Positions 17,659 through 26,617 of a stretch of DNA of 64,000 nucleotides are shown one piece after another. Numbering within the stretch: the first letter of the stretch is position 1; the number at the start of each line of letters is the position of its first letter. The notes under the pieces are model-generated. The model saw only the letters and a program-made list of their open reading frames with translations. It did no database searches and was not told the DNA's origin. A program made the position numbers and the translations under genes. This stretch comes from Thiohalocapsa sp. PB-PSB1 (GTDB lineage Bacteria > Pseudomonadota > Gammaproteobacteria > Chromatiales > Chromatiaceae), in assembly GCA_016745215.1 (NCBI GenBank), contig CP050890.1, positions 3,782,001-3,846,000 of the forward strand. The letters run 5' to 3'.

Positions 17659-19370
17659 ACCATTGGCAAGGACTATCCACCAGCCTATTGCTCTGGTTAT
17701 TATCGACGGGTGCAGCCCTCGGCGACGCGGTATCCGACCTGCCCGAACCCTGGCAAGACCGCCTGCTGCCGGTCCTGGACTCCGACATCAGCGGCGCCGA
17801 ACCCTTGATGCAACAAGCACTGAATGCAGCGCGCGCCGAGATTGCCGCACTGTTGACAGCGAGCGAACCGAATCCCGAGGCTCGCCCGCAGGCCGCATCG
17901 GCATCCGAGTCGCAGGACCAAGCCCTGGCACAGGCCTACGGTCGACTTGGCGGCTTGCTGCTATTGCTGGAAGTGGAAGCCCAGGCCGATGCCTGCCTGC
18001 GCAACGCGATGACCTTGCAGCCGGGCGAGTTTCGCTGGCCCTATTATGCCGGCTATCTGGCAATGCTCGCGGGCAACCTGGAGCGTGCCGTGAACGATCT
18101 TGAAACGGCACGCGCCATCAATGCCGACTATCCGACGCTGTATGTTCGCCTGGGCAAAGTGTGGCTCGATCGTGGCGAGCTGGCGAAAGCCCGCGCCGTA
18201 TTGGAGTCGGTGCAGGACGTGCCGGAATTGACCTCCCCGGTGAACTACTATCTGGGCCAGGTCGCATTGCTGGAACATCGCCCGGAGCAGGCCGTGGAAC
18301 GCTTGACCAGGGCGCTGGAAGCAAACCCGGATGCCACCGAGGTGCATTATCCGCTGGCCCAAGCCTATCGCGCGCTTGGCGATGCGCAGCTTGCCCGCGA
18401 GCATCTGGCACAATTCCAACTGCGCGCACCGGAGATTACCGATCCATTGCTCGAACAACTGCAACGTGCCAACCCGCGCTCGCTGCCCGCGTTCCAGCGC
18501 GGCATCCATGCGGTCATCAATGGGGAATATGCCAGCGCCGCGGCGGAATTCGCAACCGGGCTGGAATCGGACCCCGACAATGTCGCCGCACGCATCAGTT
18601 ATGCCCGGGTGTTGTACCTGACAGGCGATCCAGAGGCAGCCGCCAAGCAACTGTCCAAAGCCCTGGAAATCCAGCCTGAACATGCGTTCGGGCAATTCAT
18701 GCAAGGCGTGCTGCGCCAGCAACAGGGCGACCTGACAGCCGCTGAAGCTGCCTACCGCCGCGCGCTGGAACTGGAGCCACAACAGGCTGGCGCAAGCTTC
18801 CACCTGGCGAATCTGCACTTTCGCGCGGGCCGCTTCGATGATGCCGCCAAGGGCTACCGGCAGGTATTGGCAGCGGACGACTCGGTTGCCCCGGCAAGGC
18901 TGTTGGCATTGGTGGCACAACGCCGGGCCGGTGAGAACCAGGCCGCCATCCTCGCCGCTGTCGATGATCTCGTCGCAACCTATCCCCAGGACATGCAATT
19001 GCGCTACGGGCTGGCCCGTCTGCTAGCCGCCGCGGATGATCCGCAATTGCGCGACCCGCAGCGGGCATTGCATCTGGCTGCCGATCTCGTGGTGCAACAG
19101 CCGATCCCAGCGCATCGGCGCCTGTTTGCATTGGCACAAGCGGCCGCCGGGCGTTTTGATGCCGCCATCGAAACCCAGCGCGGACTGCTCGCCATGCCCT
19201 CCTGGATGCTGGCGCCACGGGAACTGGAGCAAATGCAATCGGAGCTGCATGCCTATCAGGCCAAACAACTGCCGCATCCTGCCTGGCCAGGCGATGATCC
19301 GCTGTTGTCGCCACCGCCATTCGATGCCCGGCGTACATTCCGCGACTATCCGGCAGCGAAGCCCTATTAA
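17655..19370 (+). CDS. Exported tetratricopeptide-repeat protein
   Basis: 571 residues. An N-terminal signal peptide (LSTSLLLWLLSTGAALGDA) is followed by about ten TPR-type helix pairs, visible as repeated A.LG...LA...L/Y.RALELEPQ-type units, e.g. AAEAAYRRALELEPQ. It is predicted to be periplasmic and to scaffold proteins. The start ATG overlaps the FG-GAP gene's TGA, so translation is coupled. Together with the two genes before it this forms a three-gene set (multiheme-TPR, CRTAC1-type, TPR). No enzymatic motif is visible. Confidence 0.85.
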   Translation: MNHWQGLSTSLLLWLLSTGAALGDAVSDLPEPWQDRLLPVLDSDISGAEPLMQQALNAARAEIAALLTASEPNPEARPQAASASESQDQALAQAYGRLGGLLLLLEVEAQADACLRNAMTLQPGEFRWPYYAGYLAMLAGNLERAVNDLETARAINADYPTLYVRLGKVWLDRGELAKARAVLESVQDVPELTSPVNYYLGQVALLEHRPEQAVERLTRALEANPDATEVHYPLAQAYRALGDAQLAREHLAQFQLRAPEITDPLLEQLQRANPRSLPAFQRGIHAVINGEYASAAAEFATGLESDPDNVAARISYARVLYLTGDPEAAAKQLSKALEIQPEHAFGQFMQGVLRQQQGDLTAAEAAYRRALELEPQQAGASFHLANLHFRAGRFDDAAKGYRQVLAADDSVAPARLLALVAQRRAGENQAAILAAVDDLVATYPQDMQLRYGLARLLAAADDPQLRDPQRALHLAADLVVQQPIPAHRRLFALAQAAAGRFDAAIETQRGLLAMPSWMLAPRELEQMQSELHAYQAKQLPHPAWPGDDPLLSPPPFDARRTFRDYPAAKPY

Positions 19371-19411
19371 CCGCTTTCTTTAGGGCAGCGGCTGCCGGAC
19401 AGCAAGCATAA

Positions 19412-19431
19412 GTAGCGGTTCATGAATAACC
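19412..19431 (+). repeat. 20-bp dispersed repeat gtagcggttcatgaataacc, copy 1
   Basis: Identical 20-mers start at 19412, 27761 and 42432. In the latter two it is the left edge of a ~650-bp element carrying a dead four-helix-bundle gene; here it stands alone, followed by the arm of a 15-bp inverted repeat. It could be a boundary sequence of a mobile unit. Confidence 0.75.
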
Positions 19432-19593
19432 AGCCCTTTCAAGGTGTTGATACGTGTACGATCGCAACAGCATGATTTTGCGGTGTTTGCTTTCCGACAA
19501 GCTGGCAAGCGACTGCGAATGCCTGCGAGCCCTTGACGCTAGGAGACTATTTCATAATGTTGTTTTTACGCACCTTGAAAGGGCTGCCGGCGC

Positions 19594-19660
19594 CTCGCCC
19601 GCAAGCAAGCTCCTCGAGCCGATGCGGACGGCCGACGTAGGAGCCCGCTTGCGGGCGAAC
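19594..19660 (+). repeat. REP pair (BIME-like), degenerate left arm
   Basis: The right half gtaggagcccgcttgcgggcga (19637-19658) matches the window's REP consensus. The left half (cgcccgcaagcaagctcctc) is a mutated inverted copy. Confidence 0.7.
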
Positions 19661-19764
19661 AGCCGCGAAGGCCGGGGTTGGCACCTCGCCCTGACCTAGA
19701 GCAACTACTTGCAGGATCTCGGAGTCTCGCACCAGCACAACGCCCTCGTCAATGGAGCCCCAAG

Positions 19765-22700
19765 ATGACCGCCCATACCCACCCACCGCAGCCTTGCTCG
19801 CCATCCCGCCCGATATCGGGCCGGCTACTGTCTGTCCTGCTATTGCTGCTGCTGGTAGCGCTACCGCCGGGCGCAATGGCCGATGAACTGGATGCCGATG
19901 CGCTGATCGAGGCTGTTACCGCCCAATTGCGCGGAGATGACGGCGCCGAGCCCGATGCCGAAGCTGTCGTCGGCGCGTTGAATGGGATCACCGTTAGGCT
20001 GTACGGCGATGGCCGTTACAACAAGGCAGCCCAGATCGCGGCAATCGCGCTGAGCCAGGCCGAGCGCGTGCTCGGCGATGAGCATCCGGACACGCTCATC
20101 AGCGTCAACAACCTCGCCGTTCTGTACCGTGCCCAAGGCCGCTACGGCGAAGCCGAGCCCCTCTACCGCCGCGCGCTGGAGGCCCGCGAGCGCGTGCTCG
20201 GCGATGAGCATCCGGACACGCTCAGCAGCGTCAACAACCTCGCCGGCCTATACCAGGCCCAAGGCCGCTACGGCGAAGCCGAGCCGCTCTACCGCCGCGC
20301 GCTGGAGGCCCTTGAGCGCGTGCTCGGCGATGAGCATCCGGACACGCTCAGCAGCGTCAACAACCTCGCCTTCCTGTACCGTGCCCAAGGCCGCTACGGC
20401 GAAGCCGAGCCCCTCTACCGCCGCGCGCTGGAGGCCCTTGAGCGCGTGCTCGGCGATGAGCATCCGGACACGCTCAGCAGCGTCAACAACCTCGCCTTCC
20501 TGTACCAGGCCCAAGGCCGCTACGGCGAAGCCGAGCCCCTCTACCGCCGCGCGCTGGAGGCCCGCGAGCGCGTGCTCGGCGATGAGCATCCGGACACGCT
20601 CATCAGCGTCAACAACCTCGCCGAACTGTACCGTGCCCAAGGCCGCTACGGCGAAGCCGAGCCCCTCTACCGCCGCGCGCTGGAGGCTCTTGAGCGCGTG
20701 CTCGGCGATGAGCATCCGGACACGCTCCGCAGCGTCAACAACCTCGCCTTGCTGTACCATGCCCAAGGCCGCTACGGCGAAGCCGAGCCCCGCTACCGCC
20801 GCGCGCTGGAGGCTCTTGAGCGCGTGCTCGGCGATGAGCATCCGGACACGCTCATCAGCGTCAACAACCTCGCCGCACTGTACCGTGCCCAAGGCCGCTA
20901 CGGCAAAGCCGAGCCGCTCTACCGCCGCGCGCTGGAGGCCAGCGAGCGCGTGCTCGGCGATGAGCATCCGGACACGCTCCGCAGCGTCAACAACCTCGCC
21001 GCCCTGTACTACTCCCAAGGCCGCTACGGCGAAGCCGAGCCGCTCTACCGCCGCGCGCTGGAGGCCCGCGAGCGCGTGCTCGGCGATGAGCATCCGGACA
21101 CGCTCATCAGCGTCAACAACCTCGCCGCCCTGTACGACTCCCAAGGCCGCTACGGCGAAGCCGAGCCCCTCTACCGCCGCGCGCTGGAGGCCCGCGAGCG
21201 CGTGCTCGGCGATGAGCATCCGAATACGATCACAATGCAATTGAACCTGGCCATAACGCTGATCAACCTGGACCGACTTGACCCGGCCCTGGCGCAACTG
21301 CGTGTCATCGAAACCCGGCTGCGGCGCTTTGTCATCGCTCAATTGCACAGCAGCGAGTCGGAGCGGGTGCGCCGAGCGCGGTTGCAGCAGGAGTCGCGCT
21401 TGCAACACATTGTCTTCACCCTGGCGCTGGAGCATCCGAAGAGCGCCGCGGCGCTGCTGGCCGCGGATGTATTGCTGCGCTGGAAGCGCCTGGCCGGCGA
21501 GGAGGAGGCGACCATCGCACGGCTGGCGCGCACCAGCCAGGATCCACGGGTTCTGGACCTGGCCGGGCGCATCGGCCAGGCCCGCAGCGCCTTCAGCCGG
21601 CTCGCCAATCGTGCGGATGCCGATCCCGCCGAGCGTGCGACCCAGCTCGCCGAGCTGGGCCGATGGGAGACCGAATTGGCAACATTGAGCCGGCGCTTTC
21701 GCGGCCGTCTGGCCGGTCGCGACCTGGAGTGGGAGAGGGTCCAGTCCGAATTGCCGCGGGGCGCGGCCCTGGTGGAACTGCGCGCCTACAACCCGTTCGA
21801 TTTCAAGACCGGCGCCTACGGCAAGGACCGTTGGCTGGCGCTGGTGCTGGCCAGGCCGGGCACGAACCATGCGGCGGATGCAGCTGCGGACAGCGACAAT
21901 CTCCGCATCGGCCCCCGGCCGCACTTCATCGATCTGGGCGCGGTCGCGGCCACCGAGCCGATTCGCAAAGCGCTGGCCAGGCTGACCCGCGAAGTGCTCT
22001 GTCTGGACATGCTGATTGCGACCACGGATGACATGACCGACCTCAATGCCCAGGCCGTCAAGCGCTGGCCGCCGGCCTGCGCGCGCTGCTGGGATTCGAT
22101 GCTGCTGAACTGGCCGGACGCCCAGCGCGAACGGCTCGCGGCGGTCCGGAGCAAAGCCGATGCCAGCGCGGCAGAACTCTATGCGAAGCTGTTCGGCCCA
22201 CTGGATCAGGCGCTGGCCGAGTTCGAAACCCTGGTGCTGGCGCCGGACCGCGCGCTGGAGCTGGTGCCGTTCGCACGGCTGCGGCTGCCGGATGGGCGCT
22301 ATTGGGTCCAGCGCCAGGTCCTGCGCCAGGTCGGCAGCGGCCGCGACCTGCTGCCGCTGCTGCCGGCGGACGAAGCCGTGGGGATGCTCGCCCTCGGCGA
22401 CGTGGACTACGAGCATTTCGCCGCTGTCGCAAGCCCGGACCAGGCCAACGGGTCGGTCGTTGCCGACAGCATGGAGCCATCTGCCTGGCGCGCGCTGAAC
22501 GCCCGGCTGCGCGCGGCGCGCGGCGGCTTCGAGCCCCTGGAACAGACTGCCGAGGAGGTCGCCACCGTCGGCCGCTACTATTGGGATTATTTCGGCCGCA
22601 AGGCCGAGGTGGTCACCGGCCCGGACGCTGGCGAGCGTCGCCTGCGCGCCATCGAGCGCCCGCCGCGCATTCTGCACCTGGCCACCCATGGCTTTTTCCT

Positions 22701-23157
22701 CGACCAGTCCGAGGCTGGAGCGCTGCGCCCGCTGACCCTGGCCGGTCTGGCCCTGGCCGGCGCCAACCGCGGCCTGGACGGCAAGTTCGGTCCCGGCAAG
22801 CAGGACGGCCTGCTGTATGCGCTGGAGGTGCAGGATCTGAATTTGGAGGGAACCCGGCTGGCGGTGCTGTCCGCCTGCGACACCGGCCGCGGCGCCGTGG
22901 ACTCGTCCGAGGGTGTCTATGGACTGGTGCGGGCCTTCCGGGTCGCCGGTGCCGAGCAGGTATTGATGAGCCTGTGGTCGGTGGACGATTATCTGGCCGC
23001 CGAATTCATGGGCGATTTCTATCGCCGCTGGATGGGAGCCGGGGCCAATGCCGATCCAGCCTTGGCCCTGCGCAAAACCCGCTTGAACTGGATCGGCGAT
23101 CGCGACCCACGTCGCCGCAATCCGGCGTACTGGGCACCGTTTGTGCTTGTGGAATAG
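19765..23157 (+). CDS. Exported TPR-CHAT (caspase-like) protease
   Basis: 1130 residues. A signal peptide (LLSVLLLLLLVALPPGAMA) precedes nine nearly identical 42-residue kinesin-light-chain-type TPRs (ERVLGDEHPDTL, NNLA, LY, QGRYGEAEPLYRRALEA) and a decayed tenth. A helical linker follows, then a CHAT domain at the C terminus. The putative His-Cys dyad is in HLATHGFFLD and VLSACDTGRG. CHAT proteins are clan CD (caspase/separase-like) peptidases; the TPR array usually binds the trigger or substrate. ATG 19765 was chosen because it gives a proper signal peptide. Catalysis, export and target are inferred. A catalytic-domain-deleted copy lies at 27418-27760. Confidence 0.87.
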   Translation: MTAHTHPPQPCSPSRPISGRLLSVLLLLLLVALPPGAMADELDADALIEAVTAQLRGDDGAEPDAEAVVGALNGITVRLYGDGRYNKAAQIAAIALSQAERVLGDEHPDTLISVNNLAVLYRAQGRYGEAEPLYRRALEARERVLGDEHPDTLSSVNNLAGLYQAQGRYGEAEPLYRRALEALERVLGDEHPDTLSSVNNLAFLYRAQGRYGEAEPLYRRALEALERVLGDEHPDTLSSVNNLAFLYQAQGRYGEAEPLYRRALEARERVLGDEHPDTLISVNNLAELYRAQGRYGEAEPLYRRALEALERVLGDEHPDTLRSVNNLALLYHAQGRYGEAEPRYRRALEALERVLGDEHPDTLISVNNLAALYRAQGRYGKAEPLYRRALEASERVLGDEHPDTLRSVNNLAALYYSQGRYGEAEPLYRRALEARERVLGDEHPDTLISVNNLAALYDSQGRYGEAEPLYRRALEARERVLGDEHPNTITMQLNLAITLINLDRLDPALAQLRVIETRLRRFVIAQLHSSESERVRRARLQQESRLQHIVFTLALEHPKSAAALLAADVLLRWKRLAGEEEATIARLARTSQDPRVLDLAGRIGQARSAFSRLANRADADPAERATQLAELGRWETELATLSRRFRGRLAGRDLEWERVQSELPRGAALVELRAYNPFDFKTGAYGKDRWLALVLARPGTNHAADAAADSDNLRIGPRPHFIDLGAVAATEPIRKALARLTREVLCLDMLIATTDDMTDLNAQAVKRWPPACARCWDSMLLNWPDAQRERLAAVRSKADASAAELYAKLFGPLDQALAEFETLVLAPDRALELVPFARLRLPDGRYWVQRQVLRQVGSGRDLLPLLPADEAVGMLALGDVDYEHFAAVASPDQANGSVVADSMEPSAWRALNARLRAARGGFEPLEQTAEEVATVGRYYWDYFGRKAEVVTGPDAGERRLRAIERPPRILHLATHGFFLDQSEAGALRPLTLAGLALAGANRGLDGKFGPGKQDGLLYALEVQDLNLEGTRLAVLSACDTGRGAVDSSEGVYGLVRAFRVAGAEQVLMSLWSVDDYLAAEFMGDFYRRWMGAGANADPALALRKTRLNWIGDRDPRRRNPAYWAPFVLVE
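20062..21195 (+). repeat. Nine tandem 126-bp coding repeats
   Basis: Exactly nine units of 126 bp, each beginning gagcgcgtgctcggcgatga, encode the TPR array. Units differ at only a few bases, mostly in two or three variable codons after SVNNLA and LY. The near identity of synonymous positions points to recent expansion or gene conversion, so copy number is likely to vary. Confidence 0.95.
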
Positions 23158-23521
23158 GAATAGCTCGACGCTGGGAGGCTGCGAGGCTGCGCAGAAACAA
23201 GGTCAGGAACTGGGGTATCCTCGGTTGATCCCTGGAGAAGGCAGTGGTCTACAGGCTGTCGTCCGCAAAGGCGCGGCGCTTGCGTGCGATCCGCCGGCAT
23301 CATTTGCCGGGTCGCCCGCAAGCGGGCTCCTACGTCGGCCATACCCGTTGGCTTGTAGGAGCCCGCTTGCGGGCGACGCGTCGGCTTTGCAGAGGCCAGT
23401 TGGCAACAGCGACAGCGCTCCTTAGCGACTGCACATTGGTAGGGATACCTCAGAGTCAAGAACCGATTCTGCGAGCCCTGCGGTCGCGATCCCGAACTGA
23501 ATCGAGCGATAATGCCTGGCC
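23158..23521 (+). other. Intergenic region between TPR-CHAT and DUF2887 copy 1
   Basis: No gene seen. It holds a ~55-bp sequence (23169-23227) that recurs at 29907-29956, a REP pair at 23313-23376, and the leader shared with the later DUF2887 copies (from about 23377). Confidence 0.6.
23313..23376 (+). repeat. REP pair (BIME-like)
   Basis: Inverted halves cgcccgcaagcgggctccta and its complement on the right, separated by a ~20-base spacer containing cggccatacccgttggctt. Each half is itself a partial palindrome (cccgcaagcggg). Confidence 0.9.
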
Positions 23522-24415
23522 ATGAAAACCGACCAAGCCATCTATCAACGCTTGTCCATCGGTGCCGAAGCATTCCGGGTGCTAACCGGCGGTCTGCGGC
23601 TGGACGGGCCATATCAATTCCGTTCTGTCACCTTCAAGGCTCTGGAGCGGCGTGCCGATGGCGTGTTCGAGCCCGCGGGCCAGAAGGCGCCGATGTATGT
23701 GGTCGAATTTCAGGCGCAGCCGAACGCCTCTGCCTGGTACAACCTGTTGACCAAGGTCGGCCTGATCGGCGAGCAGCGCCCGAGCGCCGACATCCGCGGG
23801 ATTCTGATTTTCTTACACGAAAAAGATGATCCCGGTCCGCCGCCGGGGATCGCCAACGCCGAATCGCTGTTCACGGCGGTGTATTTGAACCGTTTCCTGC
23901 CGGCACTGCTGGCGCAAGAGCCCGACAACCCATTCGTGATCGTGCTGGCGCCACTGGTGGTCGAGCGCGATGAGGAACTGCAGGCGCAGGTGCCGCACAT
24001 TTGGCAAACCATCCAATCCGCTCCACTGCCAGAGCCGATCCGCGAGCGGCTCTCGGAGGTGCTGCAATTCTGGCTATTCGAACGTTTCCGCTCCCTGAGC
24101 GCGGAGGAGATTATATCCATGATCACGCATTTAACCCCGTTGGAAGAGACCCGTGCCTATCAAGATATTTTTGCCAAAGGCGCGGCCGAGGGCATGACCA
24201 AAGGCAGGGCCGAGGGCCTGACCAAAGGTAAGGCCGAGGGCAAGGCCGATACATTGCAACGACAACTCCACCGCCGTTTCGGGGCCTTGCCAGACTGGGC
24301 CGAGCAACGCATCGCCGTGGCCTCCATCGAACAACTCGATGCCTGGCTCGACGGCATTTTCGACGCCGACAGTGTCGCCGGGCTGCTTGGGCCGGCTGAC
24401 CTGACGGACCTGTAG
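23522..24415 (+). CDS. DUF2887/DUF4351 (Rpn-like, PD-(D/E)XK-type) protein, copy 1
   Basis: 297 residues. The N-terminal ~200 residues resemble the DUF2887 group of Rpn/PD-(D/E)XK-type putative nucleases: Asp47 in RRADGVFEP and Glu62-x-Gln64 in YVVEFQAQ fit the D...ExQ active-site pattern. A hinge of KGRAEG/KGKAEG repeats (~225-245) leads to a DUF4351-like C-terminal region (LQRQLHRRFGALPDWAEQRI). Relatives promote recombination and may be mobile-DNA-linked. Two more copies follow within 3.5 kb. The small repeat GKAEG varies in number between copies. Function beyond this is unproven. Confidence 0.75.
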   Translation: MKTDQAIYQRLSIGAEAFRVLTGGLRLDGPYQFRSVTFKALERRADGVFEPAGQKAPMYVVEFQAQPNASAWYNLLTKVGLIGEQRPSADIRGILIFLHEKDDPGPPPGIANAESLFTAVYLNRFLPALLAQEPDNPFVIVLAPLVVERDEELQAQVPHIWQTIQSAPLPEPIRERLSEVLQFWLFERFRSLSAEEIISMITHLTPLEETRAYQDIFAKGAAEGMTKGRAEGLTKGKAEGKADTLQRQLHRRFGALPDWAEQRIAVASIEQLDAWLDGIFDADSVAGLLGPADLTDL

Positions 24416-24498
24416 GGGCGTGCGCTGACTCGAGCCGAACAAGACTCCCCGGAAAGATCCGGCGCTTGCGCCCGATTCACCGGCATCGCCTGCCGGGT

Positions 24499-24562
24499 CG
24501 CCCGCAAGCGGGCTCCTACGTCGGCCGTACCCGTTGGCTTGTAGGAGCCCGCTTGCGGGCGA
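24499..24562 (+). repeat. REP pair (BIME-like)
   Basis: Inverted halves as at 23313, spacer variant cggccgtacccgttggctt. It lies about 80 bases after the DUF2887 copy 1 stop. Confidence 0.9.
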
Positions 24563-24687
24563 GGCGCCTTGGCCCCTCTGCGCACTCTGCGTCTCTGCGG
24601 TGAATTCTTGCCTTCTTTGAAGGCAGCATCCTTCTCTTGGGAAAGGCGCGGTGCTCGCGTCCGATCCGCCGGCATCGCCCGTCGGGT

Positions 24688-24751
24688 CGCCCGCAAGCGG
24701 GCTCCTACGTCGGCCATACCCGTTGGCTTGTAGGAGCCCGCTTGCGGGCGA
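24688..24751 (+). repeat. REP pair (BIME-like)
   Basis: Same structure, spacer cggccatacccgttggctt. Confidence 0.9.
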
Positions 24752-24933
24752 CGCGTCGGCTTTGCAGCGTGCTGCCCGGGTAGAATGTTCAGCTATTCAA
24801 TCAAAAATGAAGTCCTATTCATATTCTTTGCAGGCAGCGCCAGGTAAATTTGTTGAGAAGACAGTGACCTACAGCCTTTCTCCCGGGAAAGGCGCAGCGC
24901 TCGCGTCTGATCCGCTGGCATCATTTGCCGGAT

Positions 24934-24997
24934 CGCCCGCAAGCGGGCTCCTACGACGGCCGTACCCGTCGGCTTGTAGGAGCCCGCTTGCGGGCGA
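24934..24997 (+). repeat. REP pair (BIME-like)
   Basis: Same structure, spacer variant acggccgtacccgtcggctt. Confidence 0.9.
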
Positions 24998-25122
24998 GGC
25001 GCCTTGGCTCCTCTGCGCACTCTGCGTCTCTGCGGTGAATTCTTGCCTTCTTTGAAGGCAGCATCCTTCTCTTGGGAAAGGCGCGGTGCTCGCGTCCGAT
25101 CCGCCGGCATCGCCCGCCGGGT

Positions 25123-25186
25123 CGCCCGCAAGCGGGCTCCTACGTCGGCCATACCCGTTGGCTTGTAGGAGCCCGCTTGCGGGCGA
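25123..25186 (+). repeat. REP pair (BIME-like)
   Basis: Same structure, spacer as at 23313. It begins the ~1.1-kb block that is nearly identical to the DUF2887 copy 1 region. Confidence 0.9.
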
Positions 25187-25331
25187 CGCGTCGGCTTTGC
25201 AGAGGCCAGTTGGCAACAGCGACAGCGCTCCTTAGCGACTGCACATTGGTAGGGATACCTCAGAGTCAAGAACCGATTCTGCGAGCCCTGCGGTCGCGAT
25301 CCCGAACTGAATCGAGCGATAATGCCTGGCC

Positions 25332-26213
25332 ATGAAAACCGACCAAGCCATCTATCAACGCTTGTCCATCGGTGCCGAAGCATTCCGGGTGCTAACCGGC
25401 GGTCTGCGGCTGGACGGGCCATATCAATTCCGTTCTGTCACCTTCAAGGCTCTGGAGCGGCGTGCCGATGGCGTGTTCGAGCCCGCGGGCCAGAAGGCGC
25501 CGATGTATGTGGTCGAATTTCAGGCGCAGCCGAACGCCTCTGCCTGGTACAACCTGTTGACCAAGGTCGGCCTGATCGGCGAGCAGCGCCCGAGCGCCGA
25601 TATCCGCGGGATTCTGATTTTCTTGCACGAAAAAGATGATCCCGGTCCGCCGCCGGGGATCGCCAACGCCGAATCGCTGTTCACGGCGGTGTATTTGAAC
25701 CGATTTCTACCGGAGCTGCTGACGCAAGAGCCCGACAACCCATTCGTGGTCGTGCTGGCGCCACTGGTGGTCGAGCGCGATGAGGAACTGCAGGCGCAGG
25801 TGCCGCACATTTGGCAAACCATCCAATCCGCTCCACTGCCAGAGCCGATCCGCGAGCGGCTCTCGGAGGTGCTGCAATTCTGGCTATTCGAACGTTTCCG
25901 CTCCCTGAGCGCGAAGGAGATTATATCCATGATCACGCATTTAACCCCGTTGGAAGAGACCCGTGCCTATCAAGATATTTTTGCCAAGGGTGCGGCCGAG
26001 GGCATGACCAAAGGTAAGGCCGAGGGCAAGGCCGAGGGCAAGGCCGATACATTGCAACGACAACTCCACCGCCGTTTCGGCGCCTTGCCGGACTGGGCCG
26101 AGCAACGCATCGCCGTGGCCTCCATCGAACAACTCGATGCCTGGCTCGACGGCATTTTCGACGCCGACAGTGTCGCCGGGCTGCTTGGGCCGGCTGACCT
26201 GACGGACCTGTAG
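25332..26213 (+). CDS. DUF2887/DUF4351 (Rpn-like) protein, copy 2
   Basis: 293 residues, nearly identical to copy 1 over its whole length and in ~150 bases of leader; the copies are 1810 bases apart. It differs by a few substitutions (LPELLTQ for LPALLAQ, SAKE for SAEE) and by the number of KAEG units in the hinge. Both putative active-site elements (Asp47, Glu62-x-Gln64) are kept, so it should be as functional as copy 1. The high identity implies recent duplication or ongoing conversion. Confidence 0.75.
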   Translation: MKTDQAIYQRLSIGAEAFRVLTGGLRLDGPYQFRSVTFKALERRADGVFEPAGQKAPMYVVEFQAQPNASAWYNLLTKVGLIGEQRPSADIRGILIFLHEKDDPGPPPGIANAESLFTAVYLNRFLPELLTQEPDNPFVVVLAPLVVERDEELQAQVPHIWQTIQSAPLPEPIRERLSEVLQFWLFERFRSLSAKEIISMITHLTPLEETRAYQDIFAKGAAEGMTKGKAEGKAEGKADTLQRQLHRRFGALPDWAEQRIAVASIEQLDAWLDGIFDADSVAGLLGPADLTDL

Positions 26214-26294
26214 GGGCGTGCGCTGACTCGAGCCGAACAAGACTCCCCGGAAAGATCCGGCGCTTGCGTCCGATCCACCGGCATCGCGCCGGGT

Positions 26295-26358
26295 CGCCCG
26301 CAAGCGGGCTCCTACGTCGGCCGTACCCGTCGGCTTGTAGGAGCCCGCTTGCGGGCGA
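26295..26358 (+). repeat. REP pair (BIME-like)
   Basis: Same structure, spacer cggccgtacccgtcggctt. Confidence 0.9.
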
Positions 26359-26474
26359 GGCGCCTTGGTTCCTCTGCGTCTCTGCGGTGAATTCTTGCCT
26401 TCTTTGAAGGCAGCATCCTTCTCTTGGGAAAGGCGCGGTGCTCGCGTCCGATCCGCCGGCATCGCCCGTCGGGT

Positions 26475-26538
26475 CGCCCGCAAGCGGGCTCCTACGTCGG
26501 CCATACCCGTTGGCTTGTAGGAGCCCGCTTGCGGGCGA
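26475..26538 (+). repeat. REP pair (BIME-like)
   Basis: Same structure, spacer cggccatacccgttggctt. Confidence 0.9.
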
Positions 26539-26617
26539 CGCGTCGGCTTTGCAGAGGCCAGTTGGCAACAGCGACAGCGCTCCTTAGCGACTGCACATTG
26601 GTGGGGATACCTCAGGG

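Larger units (their letters stand above)
19371..19764 (+). other. Intergenic region with repeats upstream of TPR-CHAT gene
   Basis: No convincing gene. It holds gtagcggttcatgaataacc at 19412-19431 (also at 27761 and 42432), a 15-bp inverted repeat agccctttcaaggtg at 19432-19446 / 19571-19585, and a degenerate REP pair at 19594-19660. Confidence 0.6.
24416..25331 (+). repeat. Repeat-filled spacer between DUF2887 copies 1 and 2
   Basis: No gene. The spacer contains three REP pairs, two copies of a segment ctgcgtctctgcggtgaatt followed by cttgccttctttgaaggcag (from ~24587 and ~25023), and a unique ~90-base AT-richer part (24780-24870). The stretch from ~25057 repeats ~24625-24775. It looks like recursive duplication of a REP-flanked unit. 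Confidence 0.8.
26214..26617 (+). repeat. Repeat-filled spacer between DUF2887 copies 2 and 3
   Basis: No gene. It has two REP pairs and one copy of the tctgcggtgaattcttgcct segment, ending in the DUF2887 leader (to ctcag at 26615), after which the copy 3 coding sequence resumes abruptly. Confidence 0.8.

Noticed and set aside
20062..21195. CRISPR-like array
   Set aside because: The period is 126 bp with no unique spacers, and the repeats encode in-frame TPRs.
20248..22689. 813-codon open frame on the minus strand across the TPR-CHAT gene
   Set aside because: It is open only because the stop-free 126-bp repeats are read backwards; the plus strand carries the signal peptide, TPR and CHAT motifs.
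23313..26538. CRISPR array made of the REP pairs
   Set aside because: Palindromic pairs are separated by hundreds of bases of related gene sequence, not short unique spacers, and there are no cas genes.
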